Assembly: GCA_014650015.1 (NCBI GenBank)
Contig: BMUD01000013.1
Span: forward strand, 7,069-71,068
Source: Streptomyces griseoloalbus
GTDB lineage: Bacteria > Actinomycetota > Actinomycetes > Streptomycetales > Streptomycetaceae
Direction: 5' to 3'
Length of the DNA stretch: 64,000 nucleotides
Below, piece after piece: positions 52,825 through 61,644 of this stretch. Under the pieces are notes generated by a model. It was given only the letters and a program-made list of their open reading frames with translations, had not been told where the DNA came from and did no database searches. The translations under genes and the position numbers were made by a program. How positions within the stretch are numbered: position 1 is the first letter of the stretch; each line of letters opens with the position of its first letter.

Positions 52825-53029
52825 TCAGCCGTGGGCCAGGTGAGCCGCCAGGTGCCGCGCCATGCGGGCGGTGTCCCGGCCGACGCCGCGCAGGGAGTTG
52901 GACGACAGGCTGCGCCGCCACTCATGCGCCGGAGGCTGCGACCACCGCCCTCGTCACCGGCCGGCCGCCGTCCTCCAGCAGGAAAAGGCATGCCCGGCAG
53001 CGAGCTCCCTCGAGGAAACCCCCAGATTC
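52825..53029 (-). pseudogene. Frameshifted gene remnant between the two ArsR operators
   Basis: Two minus-strand frames read like consecutive pieces of one protein. Codons from 53029 to 52925 give a stretch containing C-L-F-L-L-E-D-G-G-R-P-V-T-R-A-V-V-A-A-S-G-A then stop. A one-base shift continues as H-E-W-R-R-S-L-S-S-N-S-L-R-G-V-G-R-D-T-A-R-M-A-R-H-L-A-A-H-L-A to a stop at 52825. Neither has a good start. It looks like the C-terminal end of a decayed gene formerly transcribed from operator 2 towards arsR. Parent family not recognised. Confidence 0.4.
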
Positions 53030-53058
53030 GATGCATGTCTATGTTGACGCTTATCGAA
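53027..53058. promoter_or_regulatory. ArsR operator 2
   Basis: TTCGAT-N20-ATCGAA with the same inner core (CTATGTTGAC) and spacing as operator 1. It lies 59-90 bp upstream of the monooxygenase start and probably controls the arsenic operon on the right. Confidence 0.7.
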
Positions 53059-53116
53059 GCAAGTGCCATGCTGGCTGCGTAAGCCATCGACGAATGTCGA
53101 AGCAAAGGGGAGTCTC

Positions 53117-54481
53117 GTGAACGCGTCCACCAGCGACCAGCTGCCCGTCGTGGTCATCGGTGCCGGTCCGATCGGCCTGGCCGCCGCCGCCCACCTCGTC
53201 GAGCGCGACATCGCACCCCTGGTCCTCGAAGCCGGACCGTCCGCGGGCACCGCCGTACGCGACTGGGCACACGTGCGGTTGTTCTCACCGTGGGCCGAGG
53301 TCACCGACCCGGCCGCCGAGAAGCTCCTCGCCCCCACCGGCTGGGTGCGCCCCGCTGACGCCGCCTACCCGACCGGCGGCGACTGGGCCGAGCAGTACCT
53401 ACAGCCGCTCGCCGCCGTCCTCGGCGACAAGGTTCGCTACGGCGTCACGGTGACCGGCGTCGCCCGCGCGGGCCGCGACCGCATCGTCGACGCCGATCGC
53501 GACGAGCAGCCCTTCACCATCCACATCCTGGGGACGGACGGGCGCGAGGAGCGGATCACCGCCCGCGCCGTGATCGATGCCTCCGGCACCTGGTCCACCC
53601 CCAGCCCGATGGGCGCCGACGGTCTGTCCGCCCTCGGCGAGAAGACGGCCACCGACCGCATCTCCTACCGCGTCCCCGACCTCAAGGTCCCGGCCGTCCG
53701 TGCCCGCCACGCGGGCAAGCGCACCGCGGTCATCGGCTCCGGCGCCTCCGCCTTCACCGCACTGGCCCACCTCGCCGACCTGGCCAAGGAGGAGCGCGGC
53801 ACGCACGCAACGTGGATCCTGCGACGCGGCATCGGCGCACACACCTTCGGCGGAGGCGAGGCCGACGAGCTGCCCGCACGCGGCGCCCTGGGTCTGCGCG
53901 CCAAGGCCGCCGTCGAGGACGGCCACGCGAGGGCGGTCACCGGCTTCCGCACAGCCGCCGTGGACCGTGACGGCGACCGGCTGGTCCTGGTCGCCGAGGA
54001 TGGCCGCCGCCTGGACCCGGTCGACGAGGTCATCGTGCTGACCGGCTTCCGCCCCGACCTGTCCTTCCTTTCCGAGGTCCGTCTCGGACTGGACGTGCGT
54101 CTGCAGGCGCCGACCGCCCTGGCCCCGCTGATCGACCCGAACGCGCACTCCTGCGGAACCGTTTACCCGCACGGCGTGAACGAGCTGTCCCACCCGGAGC
54201 AGGGCATCTACCTGGTCGGCATGAAGTCCTACGGCCGCGCCCCCACGTTCCTGGCGATGACCGGCTACGAGCAGGTCCGCTCCATCGCCGCCGCAATCGC
54301 CGGCGACCGCGAGTCCGCCGAACGCGTCGAACTGACCCTGCCGGAGACCGGAGTGTGCGGCGGCGCGGGACTGTACGACGAACCCGACGCGGCCCAAAAC
54401 GGCCAGGGCGGCGGATGCTGCGGCGCCCCGGCCACCCTGCGGATCGGCATCGGAACCTCGGCCGCCTCCGGCAGCCGCTGA
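53117..54481 (+). CDS. Flavin-dependent monooxygenase of arsenic operon (ArsO-like)
   Basis: 454 aa. FAD site V-V-V-I-G-A-G-P-I-G-L-A-A-A (about residue 11), second nucleotide site A-V-I-G-S-G-A-S-A-F (about 210), and L-T-G-F-R-P-D. The C-terminus has Cys-rich V-C-G-G and G-G-G-C-C-G-A, unusual for the family and suited to binding As(III). Such enzymes occur in Streptomyces ars clusters as ArsO; the reaction is not firmly established. GTG at 53117 has GGGGAG 4-5 nt upstream. Operon with arsI (33 bp gap), under ArsR operator 2. Confidence 0.85.
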   Translation: MNASTSDQLPVVVIGAGPIGLAAAAHLVERDIAPLVLEAGPSAGTAVRDWAHVRLFSPWAEVTDPAAEKLLAPTGWVRPADAAYPTGGDWAEQYLQPLAAVLGDKVRYGVTVTGVARAGRDRIVDADRDEQPFTIHILGTDGREERITARAVIDASGTWSTPSPMGADGLSALGEKTATDRISYRVPDLKVPAVRARHAGKRTAVIGSGASAFTALAHLADLAKEERGTHATWILRRGIGAHTFGGGEADELPARGALGLRAKAAVEDGHARAVTGFRTAAVDRDGDRLVLVAEDGRRLDPVDEVIVLTGFRPDLSFLSEVRLGLDVRLQAPTALAPLIDPNAHSCGTVYPHGVNELSHPEQGIYLVGMKSYGRAPTFLAMTGYEQVRSIAAAIAGDRESAERVELTLPETGVCGGAGLYDEPDAAQNGQGGGCCGAPATLRIGIGTSAASGSR

Positions 54482-54514
54482 CCCACCAACCACCCATCGT
54501 GCAGGAGGTACACC

Positions 54515-54973
54515 ATGTCCCGCGTTCAGCTGGCCCTCCGCGTCGCGGACCTCGACGCGTCCATCGCCTTCTACAGCAAGCTGTTCGGCACCGAGCCCGC
54601 CAAACTCCGTGACGGATACGCCAACTTCGCCCTTGCCGAGCCCCCGCTCAAGCTCGTACTGATCGAGGGCCGGGCGGGCGAGGACACCCGCCTGGATCAC
54701 CTCGGCGTCGAAGTCGATTCGACCGAGGCCGTCCACGCCGCCACCACCCGCCTGAGCGAGGCCGGCCTGGCCACCACCGAGGAGGACGACACCACCTGCT
54801 GCTACGCCCTCCAGGACAAGGTCTGGGTGCACGGCCCCGGCCAGGAACCCTGGGAGGTGTACGTGGTCAAGGCGGACGCCGGCCCCCTCGCCAAGCAGCA
54901 GGGCAGCACCTGCTGCACCGGTCCGGCCGATGCCACGACCAAGGAACCGGCCGTCGCAGGCGGCTGCTGCTGA
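54515..54973 (+). CDS. arsI: ArsI/CadI-family C-As lyase
   Basis: 152 aa, vicinal-oxygen-chelate dioxygenase fold. ArsI uses Fe(II) and O2 to cleave the C-As bond of trivalent organoarsenicals. The vicinal cysteine pair that binds As(III) is in D-T-T-C-C-Y-A-L-Q-D; metal ligands are likely the His in D-H-L-G-V and the Glu in W-E-V-Y. The C-terminal tail has two more C-C pairs (S-T-C-C-T-G and the final G-G-C-C), possible metalloid capture. ATG at 54515 has GGAGG 6 nt upstream. Confidence 0.93.
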   Translation: MSRVQLALRVADLDASIAFYSKLFGTEPAKLRDGYANFALAEPPLKLVLIEGRAGEDTRLDHLGVEVDSTEAVHAATTRLSEAGLATTEEDDTTCCYALQDKVWVHGPGQEPWEVYVVKADAGPLAKQQGSTCCTGPADATTKEPAVAGGCC

Positions 54974-55004
54974 CGCCGCACGCCGATGACCACCCTCCAC
55001 ACCA

Positions 55005-55045
55005 GCGGGGCCGTGACCGGAACGGGGGACCGGTCACGGCCCCGC
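55005..55045. terminator. Strong hairpin after arsI
   Basis: 16-bp perfect stem GCGGGGCCGTGACCGG / CCGGTCACGGCCCCGC with a 9-nt loop, between convergent arsI and Stealth genes. Confidence 0.85.
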
Positions 55046-55107
55046 GCCGCACTGCCCGCCCTCCGCGCCGGCGCGACGACACCCATACGGCCGCGAAACG
55101 GCCGGTG

Positions 55108-55131
55108 GGCTGCACCAGCGCTGGTGCAGCC
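55108..55131. repeat. 24-bp perfect palindrome
   Basis: GGCTGCACCAGC followed directly by its exact reverse complement, in the spacer between arsI and the Stealth gene. No loop, so it resembles a protein-binding or recombination site more than a terminator. Confidence 0.9.
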
Positions 55132-55246
55132 GCAGGGTCATCGCCGCCGAACCGCCGCTCTCGCCGGGGCCGTCGAAGGAACGCCGCTACCGGGTGGCCG
55201 ACCCCTGCCTGCGCTTCCGGCTCGCGTTTCTTCGGTGCGGGCGGTG

Positions 55247-57064
55247 TCAGTCGCGGAGCTGGGTCTCGTTCCGCGCCGGCCGGGGCGGGAGGCTCGCCGT
55301 GATCGGCTCGGCCGGGCGGGAGGTGGTCCGGGCCGGTCCTTCGAAGCGGCTCGGGAACGGGTACTTCCGCTCCAGGAAGGCGTGGATGGCGGCCCGGGCC
55401 TGTGAGCGGGCCGCCGGGGCGGTGTCCACGTCGTTGAGGCAGAAGAAGTCGATGTCCTCGCCGGCCGCGAGGCGGGCCAGGCGCCGCGGCATGTCCGGTG
55501 TGCCCAGTTGCACGTAGCGGAAGCGGTAGTCGGCCGGGACGGCCCGGCCGGTCGCGATCGCCCAGTGGTGGTGGAGGGTGGACGCGGGAGGGACGTCGGC
55601 GGTGGAGCGGAAGCGCGAGCGGGAGGTCCGCTCGAGTTCCTCGATCGCGAGGCTCTCCATCTCCCGCATGACCGACAGCAGCTGGGGATGCGGGGTGTGC
55701 AGCGACTTGTGGGTGATGTGCCGGCCGTGGAAGCGCCGGATCACCTCGCGGGCGTTCTTGCCGGCCGAGTTCGGGGCCGGTTCGAGTGGGTGCGGGGCGC
55801 CGACGCCGAGTTTCAGCGGGGACAGCGGGATGCGGGCGATGCCGTTGCCGTGGAAGAAGTGCTCGGCGCGCACCGGGCGGTTGATGAAGACGTCGTCGTT
55901 GAAGTAGAGGTAGTGCTCCGGCAGGCCGGGGATGTGGTGCAGCCGGCTCTCTATCGCGTGCGAGTTGAAGACGGGCAGGGCGTCGGCCGGGAGGATGTCC
56001 CGGTGGTCGACGACGGTCAGGCCCTCGGCGTCCGGGTCCAGCCAGGCGGGGACCTGGGAGTCGGTCACGAGGTAGACGTGCCGGACGAACCCGGCGTACA
56101 TCTCCAGCGAGCGCAGCGCGTACCTCAGCTCGTCGTGGCTGGTGTAGCGGGAGGCGCCGGTCTCGCGCGCTGCGATGACGTCGTCGGAGGGTGCCTGATG
56201 GGCGCGGCGCTTCGCGGCCAGCGGCGGGTCGTCCCCGTCGACCCAGGTGTACACGGCGTCGACGGGGAAGCGCACCTCGTCGATGCCCGGCTCGGCGAAC
56301 GGGGCGAACGTCGGCACGCTGCGGCGGCGGCCCGCCACCACGGCCGGCCGCTGCGCCGTCACCGGGAGCACTTCCGACACGGGGTTGCGGCGCGGGGCGA
56401 CGAGTGCCGGGCCGAAGACGTCCGGCAACCGGCTGCCGGGCACGGTGAACCAGGAGGGATCCGTGCCGCGGGCGGCGCCGAGGTCCCGGCCGTGGCGCCA
56501 GAACTCGATGTCGCACCCCGTCTCGGGGCCGGTGAGCACCTGCCCTCCCGGACCCAGGCGCACCACGCCGGTGCGGAGCACCGGCGCCCGCCTCAGCGCC
56601 CGCGGCAGCCTCCCGTCGGCCCACAGCGCCGCGGTGGTCACGGCGCCGTCCGGTCCGACGGCGCCGACGAACCCCGCGGTGTCGGCGAAGCGCTGGGCGG
56701 CCCCGGAGAGGACCGCGCCGCGGTACGTCTCCTCGACGCCGATGACCTGCCGCGGCGCGCTCTGCCCGTGGTCGGCCGGGACCAGGAAATACGGGACGCC
56801 GAGCCCTTCCAGCAGGGTGCACACCCGCTCCAGATCGGCTTCGACGGCGTCCGCGGCGGTGTAGCCGGCGACCGTACGGCCGTACAGGCGCACCGGTCCG
56901 AAAGTGACCCGGCGCAGGCCGGGGACGGTGGCGCGCAGGCGGCGCCGGGCCGGGGCCGCGCGCAGCGCCCAGAGCCGGGCCGCCGACCGGAGCCGCAGGT
57001 GTATGAGAACGTCCCGGGCGACCCGTATGCTCCGGGGCGCCGCGATGCGGTGACGGATGCCCAT
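55247..57064 (-). CDS. Stealth-family sugar-phosphate transferase 1
   Basis: 605 aa. Stealth proteins transfer hexose-1-phosphate to glycan acceptors (capsule/teichoic-like polymers; also the human GlcNAc-1-phosphotransferase). Four conserved regions visible: V-D-A-V-Y-T-W-V-D-G-D-D (about residue 265), S-R-Y-T-S-H-D-E-L-R-Y-A-L-R-S-L, F-N-D-D-V-F-I, K-N-A-R-E-V-I with H-T-P-H-P, and C-L-N-D-V-D near 550. The N-terminal 260 residues are less conserved. No membrane segment. Starts 13 bp after the stop of a paralogue, so they form an operon. Confidence 0.93.
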   Translation of the reverse strand: MGIRHRIAAPRSIRVARDVLIHLRLRSAARLWALRAAPARRRLRATVPGLRRVTFGPVRLYGRTVAGYTAADAVEADLERVCTLLEGLGVPYFLVPADHGQSAPRQVIGVEETYRGAVLSGAAQRFADTAGFVGAVGPDGAVTTAALWADGRLPRALRRAPVLRTGVVRLGPGGQVLTGPETGCDIEFWRHGRDLGAARGTDPSWFTVPGSRLPDVFGPALVAPRRNPVSEVLPVTAQRPAVVAGRRRSVPTFAPFAEPGIDEVRFPVDAVYTWVDGDDPPLAAKRRAHQAPSDDVIAARETGASRYTSHDELRYALRSLEMYAGFVRHVYLVTDSQVPAWLDPDAEGLTVVDHRDILPADALPVFNSHAIESRLHHIPGLPEHYLYFNDDVFINRPVRAEHFFHGNGIARIPLSPLKLGVGAPHPLEPAPNSAGKNAREVIRRFHGRHITHKSLHTPHPQLLSVMREMESLAIEELERTSRSRFRSTADVPPASTLHHHWAIATGRAVPADYRFRYVQLGTPDMPRRLARLAAGEDIDFFCLNDVDTAPAARSQARAAIHAFLERKYPFPSRFEGPARTTSRPAEPITASLPPRPARNETQLRD

Positions 57065-57077
57065 GCCCCCGGCCCCG

Positions 57078-58772
57078 TCACTTCTTCTCGAAGGGGCTCG
57101 GGAAGGGGAAGTAGTCCTCCAGGAACTCGCTCATCCGCAGGCCGACCCGCTCCCGCTCCTCGGGCGGCACATCGACGTCGTTGAGGCAGAAGAAGTCGAA
57201 GCGGCGGTTGCGGCGCAGCTCGGCCAGGCGCCTCTCGGCGTCCGGGCGGCTGATGTTCACATACCGGAAGCTGTACTTCCCGGGTACGCCGCGGCCGGTC
57301 GTCAGCGCGTACTGGTAGAGCAGCGGGGCCGTCATGGCGATGTCCTGCGGCGAGCGGAAGCGGGACGCCGTGGTGCGGCCGACGTCCTGCGGGAAGAGCT
57401 CCTCGAGCACCCGCAGCGTCTCTCGCTGCTGTGGCAGCGGGGTGTGCATGAAGTTGTTCGTCGTCATCCGCCCGAACTTCTCGAACAGCAGTCGGCGGAC
57501 GTTCTTGCTCGCGGAGTTGGTGGCCGTCTCCTCGGCGTGCGGCTTGCCGACTCCGATCTTGAGCGGGGAGACCGGGATCTTCATCAGGCCGCTGCCGTGG
57601 AAGAAGTGCTCCGCGGTGACGCGGCGGCCGACGAACACGTCGTCGTTCAGGTACAGGTAGTGCTCCGACAGGCCGGGGATGTGGTGCAGCCGCGTCTCGA
57701 TCGCGTGGGAGTTGAACACCGGCAGGACGTCCGGCGGGAAGATGTCGCGGTGGTCGACGACCGTGATCCCCGGGGCCCGGTCGTCCAGCCAGTGCGGCGT
57801 CTGACCGTCGGTCACGATGTAGACGTGCCGGACGAAGTCGGCGTACATCGCGAGCGAGCGCAGCGAGTACTTCAGCTCGTCGTGGCTGGTGTAGCGGGAG
57901 GCGTTGGTCTCCTTGTCCAGGATCTCGGCGATGCCGCGCTCCTGGTACCGGGCCCGCTTGGCCCGCATCTCCGGCTCGTCGCCGTCCACCCAGGTGTAGA
58001 CGACGTCGACGGGGAAGGTCACGTCGTTCACGGTCGGCAGGGTGAGCGGGACGAAGCTCGGGAGTTCCCGGTCGCCGATCCGCACGGTGGCCGGCTTCTG
58101 TTCGGACGCCGGCAGTACGTCGGTGATGCCGTTGTTCCGGGGCGCGACGAGGGACTCGGCGAAGACGTCCTCGGACGCCTGCGGCTGCACGTTGGCCAGT
58201 CGCCTAGGCCCGTCGTCGGAGGCGAGGAGCTGCGCCCCGTCCTCCCAGAACTCGACGTCGCAGGCGAGTTCCGGCCCGGCGAGCAGCTGGCCCGAGGGCC
58301 CGAGGTGGTTCTCCCCGATCCGCAGTACGGGCGCCGTACGCAGCGGGGAGGGCAGTAACCCGTCCATGAACAACGCGGGGTTCTTGAGCTGTCCGCCGGG
58401 CAGCGGTCTGCCGATGAACACCGGCTTCCCCGCGTTCCGCTCCTCCAGGGCGGCGAGGAAACGCTCCCGGTCGACGGCGTTCACGCCGACCGTGTGGCGT
58501 GTCCGGGAGGCCGGTACCAGGAAGTGGGGAATGCCCGCCTGCTCCAGTGCGGCGACGACCAGCCCGAGGTTGGCGGCGGCCGCCTCGGCGGCGCTGAACC
58601 GGGTCACGACCCGCCCGTAGAGCTGTTGGCCGCGCACCGCCACCGGGCGGAGCACCGGGTCCGTGACCGCCGCTCTGCGGCGCCGCCGCAGGGTGCGCAG
58701 CTGCCACACCCTTTCGGCAGCCTTCCGCTCGACTCGCGGTCGCATCCTCCGGGCAAAGGAACGCACGGTCAC
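57078..58772 (-). CDS. Stealth-family sugar-phosphate transferase 2
   Basis: 564 aa, paralogue of the next gene: V-D-V-V-Y-T-W-V-D-G-D-E-P, S-R-Y-T-S-H-D-E-L-K-Y, L-N-D-D-V-F-V, K-N-V-R-R-L-L and C-L-N-D-V-D. Both keep all four Stealth regions, so two distinct activities or a heteromer are possible. GTG at 58772 is preferred because AGGAG lies about 8 nt upstream; ATG at 58790 is the alternative. Leader of the operon; the TGATCGTTAACGA element lies 85 bp upstream. Confidence 0.92.
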   Translation of the reverse strand: MTVRSFARRMRPRVERKAAERVWQLRTLRRRRRAAVTDPVLRPVAVRGQQLYGRVVTRFSAAEAAAANLGLVVAALEQAGIPHFLVPASRTRHTVGVNAVDRERFLAALEERNAGKPVFIGRPLPGGQLKNPALFMDGLLPSPLRTAPVLRIGENHLGPSGQLLAGPELACDVEFWEDGAQLLASDDGPRRLANVQPQASEDVFAESLVAPRNNGITDVLPASEQKPATVRIGDRELPSFVPLTLPTVNDVTFPVDVVYTWVDGDEPEMRAKRARYQERGIAEILDKETNASRYTSHDELKYSLRSLAMYADFVRHVYIVTDGQTPHWLDDRAPGITVVDHRDIFPPDVLPVFNSHAIETRLHHIPGLSEHYLYLNDDVFVGRRVTAEHFFHGSGLMKIPVSPLKIGVGKPHAEETATNSASKNVRRLLFEKFGRMTTNNFMHTPLPQQRETLRVLEELFPQDVGRTTASRFRSPQDIAMTAPLLYQYALTTGRGVPGKYSFRYVNISRPDAERRLAELRRNRRFDFFCLNDVDVPPEERERVGLRMSEFLEDYFPFPSPFEKK

Positions 58773-58856
58773 GTCCTGGCTCCTCTTCATAAACCTTGGA
58801 ACATCCCTGCGTTAGCCAGACAGGCGTACGTAACCGAAGGTTGTAGAGGCGTTCAC

Positions 58857-58869
58857 TGATCGTTAACGA
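58857..58869. promoter_or_regulatory. TGATCGTTAACGA element upstream of Stealth operon
   Basis: Identical 13-mer to 10094-10106. Contains the 10-bp palindrome TCGTTAACGA. TAGAGG at 58844 is nearby. Regulator unknown. Confidence 0.35.
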
Positions 58870-58913
58870 ACGAGGGGTCGTGTCCCCGCCGGGCGGCTCG
58901 CCGCGACGGCGTG

Positions 58914-60797
58914 TCAGCGGGTGATGCGCACCTTCCGGGTCTCGCTCACCTGGTCCAGTGCGGAGACCCTGACCGTCAGTTTCATCGTCCAGGTGCCGTC
59001 GAGGGGGAGGTTGAGGTCGTGGGTGGCCCAGTAGCCGCCGCGGTCGGTCACCTTCGCGTCGATGGGGCCGATGTCCTGGGCGGCGAGGGTGAAGGAGACG
59101 CGGAGTTCCGGCACGGTGACCAGCCCGCCGTCGGCGCCGAAGACCACCGCCTGGAGGCCGTTCTCGCCCACCCGGCCCGGGTCCATGGTGATCTGCACCG
59201 TGCCCCGGCCGTCAGGGGTGCCGACGTCGTAGGGGACCGTGAACGCCGACGCCCCGGGAAGCCCGGCCACCTGCGGCCGGGGTGCCTCGGCCGCCTCGGC
59301 CTCGGCGCGCGCGGGGAGGGTGCCGGTCAGCACCGTGGTGATCAGCAGCACGACGACGGCCACGGCCACTTCGGCCAGAACGGACCGGCGCAGGGCGCGG
59401 CGCTCGTGGGAGGGGCCGGGGTCCGTCCCGGTGCCGGGCTCCCCCGGTCCGGTCGTCGCCGGCTGCCCGGGCCCGGTCCCCGGCGTGGTGCCGGCCGCGC
59501 CCACCGGTTCCGGTACCCGTGCCTCCACCGTCACCGGTGCCTTCGCCCTCGTCACCAGGAGAGTCGTCCAGCGGCGGGACAGGCCGGCCGCCGACAGCAG
59601 GAAGACCGTCGCGAGGAGTTTCACCGTGAGGATCCGGCCGTACGGCGAGTCCGTGAGCGCGGTCCAGGAGCCCAGGCCGCGCCAGGACTGGTAGACGCCG
59701 GTGACGACCAGGACGGTCACCGAGGCGAAGGCCAGGCGGGAGAAGCGGGTGACCGTGGCGGCCGGTGGCGGGGTCCGCGCGCGGTACAGGGTGAGGAGCA
59801 GGGCCGTCAGGCCGCCGAGCCAGCAGGCCGTCGCCAGCAGGTGCAGGACGGACGACGTCATCGCCACCGGCACCTGGATCCCGGCGGCGGCGTGTTCGGC
59901 CGCCGCCCAGGTCAGGGCCAGGGCGACGGAGAGGGCGGCGCCCACGGCCAGGTGGGCCGGGGGCGTGCGGTCGTCCGGTGCGCGGTGCCGGGTGAGCCGG
60001 AGCAGGATGGCCGCCGTCAGCAGGAGCAGGGCCAGCCGGGCCAGCAGGGCGAGACCCGGGCGGCCGGTGAGGGTGCGGGCGACGGCGGAGGTGTCGAAGG
60101 CGGTGCCCGGCGCCGTACCCGTCTCGTAGGGGGCGCGCAGGACGAGCAGCACGACCGTGGCCGCCATCAGGGTCCACCAGCCGGTGAGCAGCGGCAGCCG
60201 CAGCGGGGCGGTGTCCGGTGGACGGCACAGCCCCACGAACGCCGCCGTGCCGATCAGCAGGGCGGCGGCGATGTAGGCGAGATAGCGGCCGGTGTCGTAG
60301 AGGCTCGCGGTGACCGGGTGCTCGGCGGGGGCCGCGGGCGCCGCGGGCGGGGTGGGCGAGGGTGCGCCGATGGAGAAGGTGAAGGCGCCGGATACCGGGT
60401 GGCTGTCGGCGGAGACCACCCGCCAGGCCACCGTGTAGGTGCCGTCGGTGAGGCCGCCGGGAAGCTCGGTGCGGGCGGTGTCGGAGGCGCCGTCCGCGTG
60501 CCGCGGCTCGCCCAGGTGGACCCGGCGGTTGTCGGGGCCGTAGACGCGGAAGGAGTCCTCGAGCAGGCCGACGGACTCCGTGAAGGTCAGGGTGATGTGC
60601 CGGGGCGCCGACTCGACGACGCTCTTGTCGGCGGGGTCGGTGGCGCGCAGGGCGGAGTGGGCGCTCGCCGGGGCCGCGCTGCCGAGCAGGAGCAGCACCA
60701 GGGCGGTGCCCAGCAGCACCAGCGCCTGGAGTCGCCGCCGCTTCGCGTGGCCTCGTCCGCCACCCTCACCCGCCGTCTCCTCGCGCCGTCGCTCCAC
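58914..60797 (-). CDS. CopC-CopD fusion copper protein
   Basis: 627 aa. Signal peptide (about 23-46) ending A-P-A-S-A, then mature H-S-A-L-R-A-T-D-P-A-D, a CopC domain whose N-terminal His and a later S-A-D-S-H-P-V-S-G-A-F form the usual Cu(II) site. Follows a CopD-like membrane part with about eight helices (170-410) and another helix near 470, then a C-terminal YtkA-like beta domain (about 500-627). Organisation like B. subtilis YcnJ. Role: copper uptake or tolerance. GTG at 60797 has GGAGG 11 nt upstream (loose). Confidence 0.9.
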   Translation of the reverse strand: MERRREETAGEGGGRGHAKRRRLQALVLLGTALVLLLLGSAAPASAHSALRATDPADKSVVESAPRHITLTFTESVGLLEDSFRVYGPDNRRVHLGEPRHADGASDTARTELPGGLTDGTYTVAWRVVSADSHPVSGAFTFSIGAPSPTPPAAPAAPAEHPVTASLYDTGRYLAYIAAALLIGTAAFVGLCRPPDTAPLRLPLLTGWWTLMAATVVLLVLRAPYETGTAPGTAFDTSAVARTLTGRPGLALLARLALLLLTAAILLRLTRHRAPDDRTPPAHLAVGAALSVALALTWAAAEHAAAGIQVPVAMTSSVLHLLATACWLGGLTALLLTLYRARTPPPAATVTRFSRLAFASVTVLVVTGVYQSWRGLGSWTALTDSPYGRILTVKLLATVFLLSAAGLSRRWTTLLVTRAKAPVTVEARVPEPVGAAGTTPGTGPGQPATTGPGEPGTGTDPGPSHERRALRRSVLAEVAVAVVVLLITTVLTGTLPARAEAEAAEAPRPQVAGLPGASAFTVPYDVGTPDGRGTVQITMDPGRVGENGLQAVVFGADGGLVTVPELRVSFTLAAQDIGPIDAKVTDRGGYWATHDLNLPLDGTWTMKLTVRVSALDQVSETRKVRITR

Positions 60798-60870
60798 GTC
60801 GTACCCGCCTCCCGGCCGTCCGGCTACGGGTTACGTACGGACGGCGGGCCCGGCGTGCTCAGCGCCGGGC

Positions 60871-61644
60871 TCACCAGGTCGGCCGGGCCGACACCCCTCC
60901 GTCCACCACCAGGTCGTGGCCCGTCACCCAGGACGCGAGCCGTGAGGCCAGGAACACGCAGGCGTCACCGATGTCCTGCGCGCGGCCGAGCCGCCCCACG
61001 GCGGACGCCTGCCGCCAGCGGCGTACGCCCTCCGGCCAGGCGTCGGCCAGGCCCTCCCGGTCGATCAGGCCGGGCGAGACCGTGTTGACGCGCACGCCCC
61101 ACGGGCCGTACTCCAGGGCCGCCGTGCGGGCGTGCATCACCACCGCCGCCTTGGACGCGCAGTAGTGGGCGTGGGCCGGGGCCGGGCTGTGGGCCTCGAC
61201 CGAGGCGATGTGGGTGACGGATCCGCCGCCGTCCTGGTCCCTCATGAGCCGCGCAGCGGCCTGGGTGCAGGCGAAGACGCTGGTGAGGTTGGTGTCCACG
61301 ACCGTGCGCCACTCGGCCGCCGTCATCCCGGCGAGCTCCTGGACCGGCTGGATCCCGGCGTTGTTGACGAGCGCGGTCAGCCGGCCGCCGCCCCACTCGG
61401 CGGCCTCGGCCACCAGGCCGTGGCAGGCGTCCTCGTCGGTGAGGTCGGCGCGCAGGACGACGGCCTCACCACCCGCCGCGCGGATGCGGTCGGCGGTGTC
61501 ACGCGCGGACGCCACCGCCGTACGGCAGTGCAGCGCGACGGCCGCGCCCTCCTCGGCGAACCGCTCCGCGATGCCCCGGCCGATGCCGCCGCCCGCGCCG
61601 GTGACGAGGGCGACCTGGCCCCGGAGCAGACCCTGCCCGCTCAT
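60871..61644 (-). CDS. Short-chain dehydrogenase/reductase
   Basis: 257 aa, classical SDR. Cofactor motif T-G-A-G-G-G-I-G-R-G-I (about 14-24), N-N-A-G near 90, catalytic S-V-E..Y-C-A-S-K-A-A (Tyr and Lys in Y-x-x-x-K). Substrate unknown. ATG at 61644 overlaps the stop of the cupin gene (ATGA), so translation is coupled. Confidence 0.9.
   Translation of the reverse strand: MSGQGLLRGQVALVTGAGGGIGRGIAERFAEEGAAVALHCRTAVASARDTADRIRAAGGEAVVLRADLTDEDACHGLVAEAAEWGGGRLTALVNNAGIQPVQELAGMTAAEWRTVVDTNLTSVFACTQAAARLMRDQDGGGSVTHIASVEAHSPAPAHAHYCASKAAVVMHARTAALEYGPWGVRVNTVSPGLIDREGLADAWPEGVRRWRQASAVGRLGRAQDIGDACVFLASRLASWVTGHDLVVDGGVSARPTW

Noticed and set aside
52403-52921. Longer 172-aa version of the ArsR protein
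   Set aside because: The extension crosses operator 1 and the pseudogene and lacks conservation features; the ATG at 52777 matches the family start.
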